Position numbers and translations under genes: made by a program. A DNA stretch of 6,908 nucleotides from Methylophaga sp. Lineage in GTDB: Bacteria; Pseudomonadota; Gammaproteobacteria; Nitrosococcales; Methylophagaceae. Under the pieces are notes generated by a model. The model was not told the origin of the DNA. It searched no databases and was given only the letters and a program-made list of their open reading frames with translations. The DNA lies in contig NZ_JAUSCC010000067.1 in the NCBI RefSeq assembly GCF_030651745.1, forward strand, positions 1 through 6,908, written 5' to 3'. Below, one piece after another: positions 5,637-6,908 of this stretch (the stretch's first letter is position 1; each line of letters opens with the position of its first letter).

Positions 5637-6908
5637 TTATTTATCACCTGAAGCAAGATCAGCAGGTTGATCTTCGTAAATCAATATTGGCGTGTTTTCA
5701 CCGTTGATAACACTTTCATCCACTACCACTTTGGTTACATTATCGAGAGATGGCAGGTCAAACATGGTATCTAACAGTACATTTTCAATGATGGATCGCA
5801 GACCACGTGCACCGGTTTTACGTTCCATTGCTTTACGAGCAATTGCACGAAGTGCATCAGCTCTGAACTCAAGTTCACAATTTTCCAGTTCAAACAATTT
5901 TTCATATTGTTTGGTTAAGGCATTTTTCGGTTCAGTTAAGATCTGTACCAAAGCGGCTTCATCAAGCTCTTCTAGGGTAGCAACAACTGGTAGACGGCCA
6001 ACAAATTCCGGAATCAATCCGTATTGGATTAAATCTTCTGGCTCAACCACTCTTAACGCTTCACTTGAAGGTGCATTGGTATCAACGCTCTTCACATCAG
6101 CAGAGAAACCTATGCCACCTTTGTGAGTACGGTTGCGGATAACTTTATCCAAGCCAGCAAATGCACCACCACAAATAAATAGAATTTTGCTGGTATCAAC
6201 TTGCAAAAATTCCTGCTGAGGATGTTTTCTACCACCTTGAGGCGGTACTGAAGCAATCGTACCTTCAATCAATTTCAACAAGGCCTGTTGAACACCTTCA
6301 CCGGATACATCACGAGTTATCGAGGGATTGTCCGATTTTTTGGAGATCTTATCGATTTCATCTATGTAAACGATGCCTGTTTCAGCTTTTTCTACATCGT
6401 AATCACATTTCTGCAACAGTTTTTGAATGATGTTTTCAACATCTTCACCGACATAACCAGCTTCGGTTAGCGTAGTGGCATCAGCCATGGTGAAAGGCAC
6501 ATTCAACTGTCTGGCCAATGTCTCGGCCAGCAATGTTTTACCACTGCCGGTCGGTCCAATTAACAGAATATTGCTTTTAGAGAGTTCCACATCATCGTTT
6601 TTGGTGCCGTGGCGCAAACGTTTGTAATGGTTATATACCGCTACCGATAAAACCCGTTTGGCTTTTACTTGACCAATAACATAATTATTGAGAGCAGAAT
6701 CTATTTCATGTGGCGAAGGCAATCTGGAATCGGCTTTGCCGTCGTTTTTTTCTTGAAGTTCTTCGCGGATAATATCGTTACAAAGCTCTACACACTCGTC
6801 GCAGACAAATACCGATGGACCCGCGATCAATTTTTTTACTTCATGCTGACTTTTACCGCAGAATGAACAGTAAAGTAATTTGTCGTCGTTTTTTTTGTCG
6901 TCGCTCAT
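5637..6908 (-). CDS. clpX: ATP-dependent unfoldase subunit ClpX of the Clp protease
   Basis: ClpX recognises tagged proteins (for example ssrA-tagged ones), unfolds them and feeds them into the ClpP peptidase chamber. The frame begins with ATG on the last three bases of the window and gives 423 residues, against about 424 in E. coli, so the gene looks complete although its ribosome binding site lies outside. The N-terminal zinc-binding domain has C14, C17, C36 and C39. The AAA+ domain has Walker A GPTGSGKT at 118-125, the GYVG pore loop at 151-154, Walker B IVYIDEID at 179-186, the RKH pore motif at 227-229, and the ClpP-docking IGF loop at 266-268. The arginine-finger region EFVGRLP is at 301-307 and the sensor-2 GAR at 366-368. 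Nothing needed for function is missing. clpP normally lies just upstream and would fall beyond the window edge; lon follows after 145 nt in the usual clpX-lon order. Confidence 0.98.
   Translation of the reverse strand: MSDDKKNDDKLLYCSFCGKSQHEVKKLIAGPSVFVCDECVELCNDIIREELQEKNDGKADSRLPSPHEIDSALNNYVIGQVKAKRVLSVAVYNHYKRLRHGTKNDDVELSKSNILLIGPTGSGKTLLAETLARQLNVPFTMADATTLTEAGYVGEDVENIIQKLLQKCDYDVEKAETGIVYIDEIDKISKKSDNPSITRDVSGEGVQQALLKLIEGTIASVPPQGGRKHPQQEFLQVDTSKILFICGGAFAGLDKVIRNRTHKGGIGFSADVKSVDTNAPSSEALRVVEPEDLIQYGLIPEFVGRLPVVATLEELDEAALVQILTEPKNALTKQYEKLFELENCELEFRADALRAIARKAMERKTGARGLRSIIENVLLDTMFDLPSLDNVTKVVVDESVINGENTPILIYEDQPADLASGDK

Noticed and set aside
5692..6126. 144-codon plus-strand open frame opposite clpX
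   Set aside because: It lies wholly within the highly conserved clpX coding sequence on the other strand, is Ser-rich and low complexity, and matches no family I recognise.

Overview
The window is a compact run of housekeeping genes, all read from the minus strand. In transcription order (high to low coordinates) they are clpX, lon, a SPOR-domain (DedD-like) gene, cvpA, purF, and the first 23 codons of a yceD (DUF177) gene cut by the window edge. The proteins are gammaproteobacterial: ClpX, Lon and PurF read almost colinearly with the E. coli proteins as I remember them, and dedD-cvpA-purF is a known gammaproteobacterial order. Base composition looks moderately AT-rich. I would guess a free-living, possibly marine or methylotrophic gammaproteobacterium, but the genus cannot be fixed from this window. 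I see no mobile element, tRNA, rRNA, CRISPR array or sign of recent transfer.

Layout. Positions 5637-6908 hold clpX, complete, with its ATG on the last bases of the window. The clpX-lon gap carries a perfect 8-bp hairpin and, directly after it, a close match to a sigma-32 heat-shock promoter. That promoter and a good ribosome binding site place the lon start at 5491, not at the longer reading-frame start at 5530. lon (3056-5491) is followed after 28 nt by the SPOR gene (2308-3027). A 112-nt gap with a sigma-70-like extended -10 promoter precedes cvpA (1704-2195), and purF (178-1686) starts 17 nt after the cvpA stop. Two small tandem hairpins lie after purF. A TATAAT element then sits almost on top of the yceD start codon (70).

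How the genes work together. ClpX and Lon are the ATP-driven unfoldase and protease of cytoplasmic protein quality control, and the heat-shock promoter gives lon its own stress input. The SPOR protein is a cell-division, peptidoglycan-binding membrane protein. CvpA is a small inner-membrane protein usually encoded with purF, and PurF catalyses the first committed step of purine synthesis. YceD normally precedes rpmF and the plsX/fab lipid genes. These are separate functions joined by shared orientation, not a new pathway. The points worth a second look are regulatory (the lon promoter and start, the yceD start, the cvpA-purF promoter without an obvious PurR box) and the gene order: lon followed directly by dedD-cvpA-purF, and purF followed by yceD. 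I found no undescribed biological system.
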